Positions 43,747 to 51,954 of a stretch of DNA of 64,000 nt are shown in pieces. The notes beneath the pieces were generated by a model. The model was not told the DNA's origin. It saw only the letters and a program-made list of their open reading frames with translations, and made no database searches. Both the position numbers and the translations under genes were made by a program. How positions within the stretch are numbered: the first letter of the stretch is position 1; each line of letters starts with the position of its first letter. Source of the stretch: Thermostichus sp047462415 (GTDB lineage Bacteria; Cyanobacteriota; Cyanobacteriia; Thermostichales; Thermostichaceae); assembly GCF_047462415.1 (NCBI RefSeq), contig NZ_JANSJE010000017.1:3960-67959 (forward strand), written 5' to 3'.

Positions 43747-44292
43747 TTACTTCTTGGCTTTGCCCGATTTACCTGCCTTACGGCGAACTTGTTCTCCCAG
43801 ATAACGGATCCCTTTTCCCTTGTAGGGCTCTGGGGGCCGGACGGCCCGAATGCGGGCGGCAGTGTTGCCCACCAGTTCTTTATCCATACCTGAGACGACA
43901 ACGATGTTGTTTCCTTCAACGGCCATTTGGATGCCGGGGGGAAAGGGGATCTCCACCGGGTGGCTGTAGCCGACGTTCAGGATTAACTTGCTGCCTTGGG
44001 TGGAAGCGCGGTAACCGACACCTACCAGCTCCAGCCGCCGCTCAAATCCCTTCGATACCCCATCTACCATGTTGGCCACCAGGGTGCGGCAGAGGCCGTG
44101 CAGTTGGCGGGCGGGACGGGAATCGTTGAGCCGGCTGACCGTGAGCATCTGAGCGTCTTGCCGGACGGTGATCAGGGGAGGCAAACTGCGGGACAGTTGT
44201 CCTTTCGGGCCTTTCACCGCAATGTGCTGGCCGTCGATCTGGATCTCCACCTTGGCAGGAAGGGCGATGGGGCGTCTACCGATGCGAGACAT
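43747..44292 (-). CDS. rplF: 50S ribosomal protein L6
   Basis: L6 (181 residues), near the sarcin-ricin loop. The duplicated fold is visible, with SRIGRRPIALPAKVEIQIDG at the start, the LVANMVDGVSKGFERRLELVGVGYRA centre and the C-terminal PEPYKGKGIRYLGEQVRRKAGKS signature. It ends seven bases before rplR. Confidence 0.97.
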   Translation of the reverse strand: MSRIGRRPIALPAKVEIQIDGQHIAVKGPKGQLSRSLPPLITVRQDAQMLTVSRLNDSRPARQLHGLCRTLVANMVDGVSKGFERRLELVGVGYRASTQGSKLILNVGYSHPVEIPFPPGIQMAVEGNNIVVVSGMDKELVGNTAARIRAVRPPEPYKGKGIRYLGEQVRRKAGKSGKAKK

Positions 44293-44324
44293 GGGAAAAC
44301 TCCTGACAAGAGAAAACTGAGAAC

Positions 44325-44735
44325 CTAGTAGACAAAACAGAGTACTTCGCCACCAATGCCCTGTTTGCGAGCCTCCCGATCGGTCATGATGCCGTTGGAA
44401 GTAGAGATGATGGCAATCCCAATTCCGCCCAATACGCGGGGCAGCTCTTTGTGGCTGCGGTAAACCCGCAGGCCCGGCCGGCTCACTCGCTTTAAGCCGT
44501 TGATGATGGGCCTGCAGTTGCGCCCTTTGCCTTTATACTTCAACCGCAACACCACGCGGGCTTGGATCCCTTCTCCTTCCTCTTTCCATTCGCTGACGAA
44601 CCCTTCTTCATGAAGAACGCGAGCGATGCTGCGGGTCATGCGCGTGGCCGGAACTGCCACCGACTCGTGCCGAGCCAGGGTGGCATTGCGAATGCGGGTG
44701 AGCATGTCGGCGATCGTGTCGTTGGTGTGGGCCAT
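44325..44735 (-). CDS. rpsH: 30S ribosomal protein S8
   Basis: S8 (136 residues), a primary 16S rRNA-binding protein. The start AHTNDTIADMLTRIRNATLARHESV and the C-terminal signature VLGGIGIAIISTSNGIMTDREARKQGIGGEVL are characteristic. ATG 44735 is chosen because family members begin at this point; an in-frame extension to 44768 is unsupported. rpsN (S14), placed before rpsH in many bacteria, is absent, as in other cyanobacteria. Confidence 0.97.
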   Translation of the reverse strand: MAHTNDTIADMLTRIRNATLARHESVAVPATRMTRSIARVLHEEGFVSEWKEEGEGIQARVVLRLKYKGKGRNCRPIINGLKRVSRPGLRVYRSHKELPRVLGGIGIAIISTSNGIMTDREARKQGIGGEVLCFVY

Positions 44736-44789
44736 CGGTGGGTCAGTGCTCCTCGGAAGATCGATCAAGAAAACTCAGGATAGGCAAAC

Positions 44790-45332
44790 CTAAGAAGCAA
44801 AGGGCATGCCAAACGCCTTGAGCAGGGCACGGCCTTCTTCATCGGTTTTAGCAGTGGTCACGATGGAGATATCCATACCTCGCAGCTGATCTACAGAGTC
44901 GTAGTTAATTTCCGGAAAGATCAGTTGTTCACGAATGCCAAGGGTGTAGTTGCCGCGTCCGTCGAAGGCTTTGGGGCTGATGCCGCGGAAGTCGCGGATA
45001 CGGGGCAGGGCAACATTGATCAAGCGATCCAAAAATGCATACATGCGCTCCCGCCTTAGGGTTACCATCAGGCCAACCGGCATGCCCTTGCGGATTTTGA
45101 AGCTGGCGATGGCCTTTCTGGCGCGGGTGATCACCGGACGCTGGCCGGTGATGGCGCTGATCTCGGCAATGGAGGACTCCAGAGCTTTGGCATTTTGGGA
45201 GGCTTCCCCTAAGCCGCGGTTGATGACGATCTTCTCCAGGCGGGGCACCTGATGGATGTTGGTGTAGCCCAACTCTTTTTGTAGCTTGGGGACGATGACA
45301 GTGTTGTAGTGGATTTGCAGGCGTTGCGGCAT
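44790..45332 (-). CDS. rplE: 50S ribosomal protein L5
   Basis: L5 (180 residues), which contacts 5S rRNA and the P-site tRNA. Key segments are LQKELGYTNIHQVPRLEKIVINRGLGEAS, ITGQRPVITRARKAIASFKIRKGMPVG, RIRDFRGISPKAFDGRGNYTLGI and FPEINYDSVDQLRGMDISIVTTAKTDEEGRALL. Standard position between rplX and rpsH. Confidence 0.97.
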   Translation of the reverse strand: MPQRLQIHYNTVIVPKLQKELGYTNIHQVPRLEKIVINRGLGEASQNAKALESSIAEISAITGQRPVITRARKAIASFKIRKGMPVGLMVTLRRERMYAFLDRLINVALPRIRDFRGISPKAFDGRGNYTLGIREQLIFPEINYDSVDQLRGMDISIVTTAKTDEEGRALLKAFGMPFAS

Positions 45333-45391
45333 GGTGGCTTCTCCTTTTGGCTCTGGGCTGGGTCAGAGCCCTAGTCAACTTCAAGGGACAC

Positions 45392-45790
45392 TTAGTCGAG
45401 GATCTCGCCTGTTTTCTTGAGGACACGGACTTTGCGGCCATCGGCGGTGATTTGATAGCGGATGCGGCTGGCCACCTCCTGCTTCTTGGAATAGAGCATC
45501 ACCTTGCAGGCGTGGATCGGGGCTTCTTTGGTCTCAATTCGGCCACTTTCCCCTTCTCGCTGCGGCTTGCGGTGGTAGGTGACGATGTTGACTCCTTCCA
45601 CCACAACCATGTTGCGCTCGGGAAAAACCCGCAGCACCTCGCCGATTTTGCCTTTGTCATCGCCGGAGATCACCTGCACGGTATCCCCCTGCTTGATGCG
45701 CATTTTGTAGCGCAGGCTGTTGCGGTGCTTGCGAATGCCGGGTTGCCGGATTAAGCGCCGAATTTGGCTGGGCTTGAGGGGGCGGGCCAT
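45392..45790 (-). CDS. rplX: 50S ribosomal protein L24
   Basis: L24 (132 residues), an assembly-initiating protein. The KOW motif is in RIKQGDTVQVISGDDKGKIGEVLRVFPERN, with the following VVEGVNIVTYHRKP and the C-terminal DGRKVRVLKKTGEILD. It carries about 28 basic residues ahead of the KOW domain. The ATG follows the rplN stop immediately (TAGATG) and is preceded by GGAGG, so the two are coupled. Confidence 0.97.
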   Translation of the reverse strand: MARPLKPSQIRRLIRQPGIRKHRNSLRYKMRIKQGDTVQVISGDDKGKIGEVLRVFPERNMVVVEGVNIVTYHRKPQREGESGRIETKEAPIHACKVMLYSKKQEVASRIRYQITADGRKVRVLKKTGEILD

Positions 45791-46159
45791 CTAGAGTACC
45801 TCCGGAGCAAGGGAGATGATCTTGGTGAAGTTTTTCTCCCGCAGCTCGCGAGCCACAGGGCCGAAAACACGAGTCCCACGGGGGTTACCGTCGTTGTTGA
45901 TGATCACGGCGGCGTTGTCGTCGAAGCGGATGCACATGCCGTCAGGGCGACGTACGGTATCGACGGTGCGGATGACCACGGCCTTGACGACGTCAGATTT
46001 TTTGACGGGCATGTTGGGCAGGGCATCTTTGACGACGCCGATAATCACATCGCCCAAGCTGGCGTAGCGGCGGCCACTGCTGCCCAACACGCGAATACAC
46101 ATCATCTTGCGGGCGCCGGTGTTATCGGCAACCGTCAGCATGGTTTGCTGCTGAATCAT
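45791..46159 (-). CDS. rplN: 50S ribosomal protein L14
   Basis: L14 (122 residues), which forms intersubunit bridge B8. IQQQTMLTVADNTGARKMMCIRVLG at the start and RFDDNAAVIINNDGNPRGTRVFGPVARELR are textbook. ATG 46159 overlaps the rpsQ stop codon by four bases (ATGA). The frame extends to 46198 but that part overlaps rpsQ and is not family sequence. Confidence 0.97.
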   Translation of the reverse strand: MIQQQTMLTVADNTGARKMMCIRVLGSSGRRYASLGDVIIGVVKDALPNMPVKKSDVVKAVVIRTVDTVRRPDGMCIRFDDNAAVIINNDGNPRGTRVFGPVARELREKNFTKIISLAPEVL

Positions 46160-46407
46160 AGTTTCTTCACCTCCCGTAAGATTTCGGCCACTTGCCAACG
46201 CTTGGTGCGGCTGAGGGGACGGGTTTCGGTGATGCGCACCAGATCCCCTTCTTGGCAGCGGTTCTCCTCGTCGTGGGCTTTAAACTTTTTGGTTTTGACG
46301 ACGATTTTGCCGTATTTGGGGTGGGCAACCCGGTTTTCCACGGCAACAACCACCGTCTTTTGCATCTTGTTGCTGACAACAACGCCGATCTTTTCGCGAG
46401 CAGGCAT
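46156..46407 (-). CDS. rpsQ: 30S ribosomal protein S17
   Basis: S17 (83 residues), a primary 16S rRNA-binding OB-fold protein: REKIGVVVSNKMQKTVVVAVENRVAHPKYGKIVVKTKKF, then EGDLVRITETRPLSRTKRW. It overlaps rpmC by one base at its start and rplN by four at its end. Confidence 0.97.
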   Translation of the reverse strand: MPAREKIGVVVSNKMQKTVVVAVENRVAHPKYGKIVVKTKKFKAHDEENRCQEGDLVRITETRPLSRTKRWQVAEILREVKKL

Positions 46408-46643
46408 TACTCCTCCTTCTGGGTCTGAGTTGAGGGCAAGAACTTGCCGCGTTTGCGCTCGGATTCAACGGTCAGCAGTTGAGCCAGCTTGTGTTTGCGC
46501 AGGCGAATGAGGTGGGGCTGGTTCAACTGCCGCGTGGCCTGCTGCAAACGCAGCTCGAACAGCTCTTTTTTGACGGCGTAGATCTCCTGGCTCAGTTCCT
46601 CGTCCGATAGGGCACGGGCATCGGCAATTTTGGGCATGGGCAT
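46407..46643 (-). CDS. rpmC: 50S ribosomal protein L29
   Basis: L29 (78 residues), at the peptide exit, a docking site for trigger factor and SRP. ARALSDEELSQEIYAVKKELFELRLQQATRQL and PHLIRLRKHKLAQLLTVESERKRGK are typical. Slightly longer than usual owing to a C-terminal KFLPSTQTQKEE tail. Positioned between rplP and rpsQ. Confidence 0.96.
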   Translation of the reverse strand: MPMPKIADARALSDEELSQEIYAVKKELFELRLQQATRQLNQPHLIRLRKHKLAQLLTVESERKRGKFLPSTQTQKEE

Positions 46644-46659
46644 GGTTGACTCTCCTCCC

Positions 46660-47136
46660 TCAGGTAGGGCTAGCTACCGGTTCTGGGGTTTCCGGAACTG
46701 CTTCCTGGGCAGGTTCCGGCTTCTCAAAGTCGGCTTTGGTTACAAACTTGACTTTGATCGGCAGCTTTTGGGCGGCCAGGCGCATGGCCTCTCGAGCCGT
46801 GGCTTCAGGCACTCCTCCCATCTCAAAGAGGATGCGGCCTGGCTTGACGACGCAAACCCAATACTCGGGGTTGCCTTTGCCGGATCCCATGCGGGTTTCG
46901 GCAGGCCGTTGGGTAACAGGCTTGTCGGGAAAGATGCGGATCCAGATTTGGCCGCCTCGCCGGACGTAGCGCGTCATGGCCCGACGGCTGGCTTCGATCT
47001 GCCGAGCCGTAATCCAGGCGGGTTCTAGGGCCACAAGGCCGTATTCCCCAAAGTTGATGCGGTTGCCGCGGGTCGCTTTGCCTTTCATGCGCCCGCGCTG
47101 TTGCTTACGGTATTTGGTGCGTTTGGGGCTTAACAT
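46660..47136 (-). CDS. rplP: 50S ribosomal protein L16
   Basis: L16 (158 residues), which organises the A-site tRNA elbow region. LSPKRTKYRKQQRGRMKGKATRGN, ALEPAWITARQIEASRRAMTRYVRRGGQIWIRIFPDKPVT and GSGKGNPEYWVCVVKPGRILFEM are diagnostic. The C-terminal 20 residues (EKPEPAQEAVPETPEPVASPT) are an acidic, proline-rich tail beyond the usual end, echoing the tail on L4. Confidence 0.97.
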   Translation of the reverse strand: MLSPKRTKYRKQQRGRMKGKATRGNRINFGEYGLVALEPAWITARQIEASRRAMTRYVRRGGQIWIRIFPDKPVTQRPAETRMGSGKGNPEYWVCVVKPGRILFEMGGVPEATAREAMRLAAQKLPIKVKFVTKADFEKPEPAQEAVPETPEPVASPT

Positions 47137-47183
47137 AGCCGTTCCTCAATCATTGGCGAACCGATGGGATCCCTAGCCGACGC

Positions 47184-47933
47184 TCAAGTCTCTGCTGTTG
47201 CCGAGCGATCTTCAAAGGTGGGCCGCCGCCGCTGCTGCCGGCGTTTGGGCTGTTGCAGGGGAACCTTTTGTTCGGGACGTTCCTGCCCGGGCAGAACTTC
47301 TCCTTTAAAGACCCAAACTTTGACCCCGATGATGCCGAAGGTGGTGCGGGCGAGGTGCTCGGCGTAGTCGATGTCGGCCCGCAGGGTGTGCAAAGGGATC
47401 CGCCCCTCCCGCGTCCATTCGGTGCGGGCGATCTCGGCCCCGTTGAGGCGACCGGCAATTTGGATTTTGATCCCTTGTACACCGGCCCGCTGCGCCCGCT
47501 GGATGACCTGGCGCACGATGCGGCGAAAAGCAATCCGCCGTTCCAGCTGTTGGGCAATACTTTCCGCCAGCAAAGCTGCTTCGGCATCGGCACGGGTAAC
47601 TTCCACAACGTTGATGCGGATGGTTCGTTCGCCGCCACCTCGTGAGCTCAGCTCTTTTTGTAGGCCTTGGCGCAAAGTCTCTAAGCCAGATCCTCCCCGA
47701 CCCACCACCACCCCAGGGCGAGCAGCGCGGATCTCGAGGTCAATTTGATCCGCCTTACGCTCAATCTGGATGTCGGCCAGGCCGGCACTGCTCAACTGCT
47801 TGGTCAGGTAGGCGCGGATCTGATCGTCCTCCTGCAACAAGGCCGGGTAGCGGGCCGGATCGGCAAACCAGCGGCTGCGATGTTCTTTGATCACGCCGAG
47901 GCGGAAACCGGTGGGGTGGATCTTCTGTCCCAT
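47184..47933 (-). CDS. rpsC: 30S ribosomal protein S3
   Basis: S3 (249 residues), part of the mRNA entry helicase. MGQKIHPTGFRLGVIKEHRSRWF at the start, the KH domain VGRGGSGLETLRQGLQKEL and the end VQGIKIQIAGRLNGAEIARTEW, ADIDYAEHLARTTFGIIGVKVWVFKGE are typical. The end is a basic QPKRRQQRRRPTFED tail. Standard order after rplV. Confidence 0.97.
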   Translation of the reverse strand: MGQKIHPTGFRLGVIKEHRSRWFADPARYPALLQEDDQIRAYLTKQLSSAGLADIQIERKADQIDLEIRAARPGVVVGRGGSGLETLRQGLQKELSSRGGGERTIRINVVEVTRADAEAALLAESIAQQLERRIAFRRIVRQVIQRAQRAGVQGIKIQIAGRLNGAEIARTEWTREGRIPLHTLRADIDYAEHLARTTFGIIGVKVWVFKGEVLPGQERPEQKVPLQQPKRRQQRRRPTFEDRSATAET

Positions 47934-47975
47934 GGTGTTGTCGGTTGAGGGGTAGAGGTCTGGGAATAGGGAAGG

Positions 47976-48350
47976 TTAGGAAGTTGTTGCTGCTCCAGCT
48001 TCTTCTATGGGCCGGACGGCGATGGTGATGTGACAGGTGCGCTTGCGAATGGGGTAGGCCCGACCTTGAGCGCGGGGGCGAAACCGCTTCAGCACAGGCC
48101 CCTGATCGGCGTAGGCTTGGCTGATCACCAGATCCCGCGGATCGAGGCCGTTGTTGTGTTCCGCATTGGCCACCGCCGAGCGCAGCACCTTGCGCACCGG
48201 CTCACAAGCAGCGTAGGGCATGAACTCCAACAGGATCAGGGCGTCGGCATAGGTGCGCCCTCGGATCTGGTTCAGCACCCGCCGCACTTTGAAGGGGGAC
48301 ATGCGGATGTAGCGGGCTACCGCTTTAATATCCGATGATGAATCAGCCAT
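47976..48350 (-). CDS. rplV: 50S ribosomal protein L22
   Basis: L22 (124 residues), lining the exit tunnel. AVARYIRMSPFKVRRVLNQIRGRTYADALILLEFMPYAACEPVRKVLRSAVANAEHN spans the conserved core, and RFRPRAQGRAYPIRKRTCHITIAV is the tunnel hairpin. It is preceded by rpsS and followed by rpsC. Confidence 0.97.
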   Translation of the reverse strand: MADSSSDIKAVARYIRMSPFKVRRVLNQIRGRTYADALILLEFMPYAACEPVRKVLRSAVANAEHNNGLDPRDLVISQAYADQGPVLKRFRPRAQGRAYPIRKRTCHITIAVRPIEEAGAATTS

Positions 48351-48391
48351 AACGCTCTCCTACTAGATCGCTCTCCTTATCAGCCGCTCAG

Positions 48392-48673
48392 TTAACGGCG
48401 AGATGCTTTTTTGTCGCTACCCGCATGGCCGCGGAAGGTACGGGTGGGAACAAACTCGCCCAGCTTGTGGCCCACCATCTGATCGGTGATGTAGATGGGC
48501 ACGTGTTGCTTGCCGTTGTGCACGGCAATGGTGTGGCCGATCATCACCGGCAGGATGGTGCTGGCCCGCGACCAGGTTTTGATCATGTGCTTCTCGTTGC
48601 GCTCATTCATCTTCTCCACCTTGAGAAGAAGCTTGGCATCCACAAAGGGGCCTTTTTTTAGCGAACGTCCCAT
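48392..48673 (-). CDS. rpsS: 30S ribosomal protein S19
   Basis: S19 (93 residues), in the head of the small subunit. GRSLKKGPFVDAKLLLKVEKMNE, TWSRASTILPVMIGHTIAVHNGKQHVPIYITDQMVGHKLGEFVPTRTFRGHAGSDKKASRR is a textbook S19 sequence when read across its length (quoted in two parts). Follows rplB. Confidence 0.97.
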   Translation of the reverse strand: MGRSLKKGPFVDAKLLLKVEKMNERNEKHMIKTWSRASTILPVMIGHTIAVHNGKQHVPIYITDQMVGHKLGEFVPTRTFRGHAGSDKKASRR

Positions 48674-48743
48674 AAGAACCTCGACAGTTTGACAAGCAAT
48701 TCAGCCTCGAAAACGCTTGAGGATACGGATGGCCAGCAGATTG

Positions 48744-49628
48744 CTATTGAGCGGCTCTCCCACCTCTGTCGCGACGACCTCCACGACGGCGACCGCGCAC
48801 GATGAACTTGTTGCTGGGCTTGTTGCGCTTACGAGTTTTGTAGCCCAGGGTGGGCTTGCCCCAAGGGGTGACAGGGGTACTGCGACCGATGGGTGCTTTT
48901 CCTTCCCCGCCGCCGTGGGGGTGATCGACGGGGTTCATCACCGAGCCACGCACGTGGGGACGGCGCCCCAACCAACGGCTGCGACCGGCCTTGCCCAGGC
49001 TGAGGTTGTTGTGGTCGACGTTGCCCAGTTGGCCGATGGTGGCGTAGCACTCGCCGCGGATCATGCGGACTTCGCCAGAGGGCAGCTTAAGGGAGACATA
49101 TTTGCCCTCTCTGGCCACCACTTGAGCTCCAGCCCCGGCAGCGCGAACGATCTGCCCGCCGCGACCGGGATACAGCTCCACATTGTGAACCACCGTTCCC
49201 AACGGGATCCGCTCTAAAGGCATGGCATTGCCGATCTCAAAGGGGGCCTCAGGCCCGGCCATGATGGTGGATCCCACCTGTAGGTTACGGGGAGCGAGGA
49301 TGTAGCGTTTCTCACCGTCTTCGTATTCCACCAGGCAGATGTGGGCACTGCGGTTGGGATCGTACTCCACGGTTTTGACGGTGGCCGGGATCCCGCGTTT
49401 GTCGCGGCGGAAGTCGATGATGCGATAAAGCCGCTTGTGGCCGCCGCCCCGGTGGCGGCAGGTGATGACGCCGCGGTTGTTGCGCCCTTTCTTGCGGTGA
49501 AGAAATTGCAGCAGAGACTTTTCCGGTCTGGGCCGCTTGCCGTTCTCGTCACGGGACAGCTCCTCGAAGTCAGAGACCGTCATGTGACGGGTGCTGGGGG
49601 TGTACGGTCGGAGAGTACGAATGCCCAT
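48744..49628 (-). CDS. rplB: 50S ribosomal protein L2
   Basis: L2 (294 residues), essential for peptidyl transfer and subunit joining. GIRTLRPYTPSTRHMTVSDF, KGRNNRGVITCRHRGGGHKRLYR, EYDPNRSAHICLVEYEDGEKRYILAP and the catalytic-loop segment GSVMNPVDHPHGGGEGKAPIGRS are all present. The His in the DHPHGGGE loop is conserved. Lies between rplW and rpsS. Confidence 0.97.
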   Translation of the reverse strand: MGIRTLRPYTPSTRHMTVSDFEELSRDENGKRPRPEKSLLQFLHRKKGRNNRGVITCRHRGGGHKRLYRIIDFRRDKRGIPATVKTVEYDPNRSAHICLVEYEDGEKRYILAPRNLQVGSTIMAGPEAPFEIGNAMPLERIPLGTVVHNVELYPGRGGQIVRAAGAGAQVVAREGKYVSLKLPSGEVRMIRGECYATIGQLGNVDHNNLSLGKAGRSRWLGRRPHVRGSVMNPVDHPHGGGEGKAPIGRSTPVTPWGKPTLGYKTRKRNKPSNKFIVRGRRRGGRRDRGGRAAQ

Positions 49629-49686
49629 GGCTCGGGTGGGGGTGGAGGACTAGGGGTAGCGGCTTAGTAACAAGGGATCAAAGGGT

Positions 49687-49986
49687 CTAGGTATCCGGGA
49701 AGAGGGTGATGGAATCTCCCTCGGCCAAGGTGACGATGGCTCGCTTGGGACGGGTGCGATAGCCAACAAAGCGACCCACCCGCCGTTGCTTGCGGGGCAG
49801 CTTTAGGGTGTTGACCGAGGTGACCCGCACTCCGAACATCTCCTCGACGGCGGCTCGGATGAGGGGCTTGGTGGCGGTGGGCATCACTTCAAAGACGTAT
49901 TTGCGCTGTTCCATCAGGGCGGTTGCCTTTTCGGTGATGACGGGTCGCAACAAGATATCGGCCAGGATCCGCTTGCTCTCAGTCAT
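49687..49986 (-). CDS. rplW: 50S ribosomal protein L23
   Basis: L23 (99 residues), at the tunnel exit and a binding site for trigger factor. ILLRPVITEKATALMEQRKYVFEVMPTATKPLIRAAVEEMFGVRVTSVNTL is typical, followed by the basic KLPRKQRRVGRFVGYRTRPKRAIVTL. Its start overlaps the rplD stop by eight bases (ATGACTGA), so translation is coupled. Confidence 0.97.
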   Translation of the reverse strand: MTESKRILADILLRPVITEKATALMEQRKYVFEVMPTATKPLIRAAVEEMFGVRVTSVNTLKLPRKQRRVGRFVGYRTRPKRAIVTLAEGDSITLFPDT

Positions 49987-50839
49987 CGTCTTCCTCCTCT
50001 GCTGCGGCTGTTTCGGCCTCTTCTACGGCTGGTGGCTGGGCACTGTCCTGATCCTGCAACTCTTCCTCGGCTACAGCCTGATCTGTTGGCTCTTGGAGAG
50101 TTGCTGGAGCAACTTCTTGATCCGCCTGATCTGCTTGCGCTTTTGGATCTTCTGGCTGAGCTTGACCTTCGGCGGCTTCGGCTTGGGTTACAGCTTCTGT
50201 TGCTGCGCCGGATCCCCAGCGGGCCTTGAGCTGTTCCAGGGCAGAGGTGGTGATCAGCACCCAATCGACGTTGAGCAGATCAAAAACGTTGATCTGATCC
50301 AGGCCGATCAGCTTGACGCGGGCAATGTTGCGCACGGCCCGCTCTACAGCTTGCGAGCGTTCGGCAACAATGAGCAAAGCTGATTGATCCTCCATCACTC
50401 CCCAGCGCAGCAGAGCTTGGGCCACGGCGCGGGTCTTGGGTGGGTTGAGCTGCTCCTGGAAATCTTCCACCACGATCAGGTCTTCCACCCGGCTTTGCAG
50501 AGCGGTGCGCAGGGCCAGTTGCCGCTCTTTGCGGTTCATGGCCAGGTTGTACTCCCGCTTGCGGGGGCCGAAGATCACCCCACCTTTGCGCCACAGGGGG
50601 GAGCGAATGGAGCCGGCGCGAGCCCGACCGGTACCTTTCTGCTTCCAAGGCTTGCGACCGCCACCCCGCACTTCGGCTCGGGTCTTGGTGTGGGCGTTGC
50701 CCTGGCGAGCGTTGGTCATCTGCCGGCGCAGAGCCAGATAGAGGATGTGGGGAGCTGTTGCGGGACGAGCCACTTTAAGACTTAGCTCGGCGCTGCCCAC
50801 CGTTTCCCCTTGCCAATTTTTCACCACACAACTTGCCAT
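49979..50839 (-). CDS. rplD: 50S ribosomal protein L4 with acidic C-terminal extension
   Basis: L4 lines the exit tunnel and binds 23S rRNA. The core, residues 1-212, is typical: SVVKNWQGETVG-like start, RQGNAHTKTRAEVRGGGRKPWKQKGTGRARAG, and the RKEYNLAMNRKERQLALRTAL loop. At 286 residues it is some 75 longer than standard L4. The excess is a C-terminal tail made almost wholly of Ala, Glu, Gln, Asp and Pro, ending EEAETAAAEEEDDD, strongly acidic and unlike the basic rRNA-binding core. It is in frame and unbroken, and overlaps rplW by eight bases. Confidence 0.95.
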   Translation of the reverse strand: MASCVVKNWQGETVGSAELSLKVARPATAPHILYLALRRQMTNARQGNAHTKTRAEVRGGGRKPWKQKGTGRARAGSIRSPLWRKGGVIFGPRKREYNLAMNRKERQLALRTALQSRVEDLIVVEDFQEQLNPPKTRAVAQALLRWGVMEDQSALLIVAERSQAVERAVRNIARVKLIGLDQINVFDLLNVDWVLITTSALEQLKARWGSGAATEAVTQAEAAEGQAQPEDPKAQADQADQEVAPATLQEPTDQAVAEEELQDQDSAQPPAVEEAETAAAEEEDDD

Positions 50840-50881
50840 GGTTTCCTCGTCTTCGCGGATGCCGGTCAGCCTTGGTTTTGC

Positions 50882-51526
50882 CTAACGTCTGTTGCCCACC
50901 TGCTTAGCAGGGGTGATCTCCAGCAGCCCCCCTTCCACGCCGGGCACGCAACCCTTGATCACCAGCAGATCCCGCTCCGGATCCACCTGCACCAATTGCA
51001 ATTTACGGGTGGTGGCTCGGCCACCTCCCAGCCGCCCTGCCATGCGCATCCCCGGAAAGACGCGGCCTGGAGTTGTGCCGGCGCCGATGGAGCCTGGCCG
51101 GCGGTGGTTTTTGGAGCCGTGGGACATGGGGCCACGGCCGAAGTGGTGCCGCTTCTGATAGCCGGCAAACCCTCGCCCGATGGAGGTGCCCGCCACATCC
51201 ACCAATTGGCCGGGGGAGAAAATCTCAACGGTAATTTTTTGCCCCAACTGGTAGGCTTCTGGCTGGTCAACCCGAAACTCCCGCAGGTGGCGCAGTAGCT
51301 CTGCCACCCCCGCTTTGCTGAGGTGGCCCCGCTGCGCCCGCGTGAGATGCTTTTCGGCAGTGGGCAAGTAGCCCAACTGAACGGCGTTGTAGCCATCTGT
51401 GGCTTGGGTTTTGATCTGGGTCACCGTGCAAGGCCCGGCCTGTACAACGGTGACCGGAATGGCCAGCCCTTCTGGAGAGAAGATCTGGGTCATGCCGACT
51501 TTTCTGCCAAGGATGCCAAGTGCCAC
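50882..51526 (-). CDS. rplC: 50S ribosomal protein L3
   Basis: L3 (214 residues), near the peptidyl transferase centre and the first gene of this cluster. ALGILGRKVGMTQIFSPEGLAIPVTVVQAG, the central RGFAGYQKRHHFGRGPMSHGSKNHRRPGSIGAGTTPGRVFPGM loop and the end VQVDPERDLLVIKGCVPGVEGGLLEI are canonical. The start is GTG 51526 with GGGGAGG five bases upstream. rpsJ, first in the E. coli S10 operon, is not upstream; cyanobacteria usually place it beside tufA. Confidence 0.97.
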   Translation of the reverse strand: MALGILGRKVGMTQIFSPEGLAIPVTVVQAGPCTVTQIKTQATDGYNAVQLGYLPTAEKHLTRAQRGHLSKAGVAELLRHLREFRVDQPEAYQLGQKITVEIFSPGQLVDVAGTSIGRGFAGYQKRHHFGRGPMSHGSKNHRRPGSIGAGTTPGRVFPGMRMAGRLGGGRATTRKLQLVQVDPERDLLVIKGCVPGVEGGLLEITPAKQVGNRR

Positions 51527-51954
51527 AAGAACCTCCCCTCGAGCCTGCACGACTCGTTTTCATCAACTCAGAACCGGCTCACTCCGACAATCAGCTAGCC
51601 GTCGAGACGGAGCCCTTTGGCTGGGTCAGCCAGATGCGTAGAGCAGCAGCGTGACGGCAGGAAAATCAGACTCTGGCTAAGTCTGCTGGCTCAGGCAAAA
51701 AAACAGTGCAGGGAGAGGCTAGGATCCCTGCCAATCTGGACAGCACTGGGCCTGCTGCTCAGCTCGGCCTGAAGTTACACGCCAAACTGCTTTTGCTTAG
51801 AACTGCTCAGACTTGCCTGCAAAGAGGCAGTATCTGGAATAGCAGTACGTTGGGTTGCCGAAGCGCGTGGGCTTAGTTGGCAACGAAAACCAATCATAAT
51901 GAAGCGAAGGCCTATTTGTCCAGTCTTTTGCCGAGAAAATGGTTGGGGAGGCCA
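51527..51954. other. Intergenic region upstream of rplC and the UvrD-like gene
   Basis: About 430 bases between two divergent genes. The promoter of the large ribosomal operon must be here, but no convincing -35/-10 pair was found, and no L4- or L1-like autogenous leader structure was recognisable by eye. There is no recognisable repeat other than a GGATCC. Confidence 0.5.
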
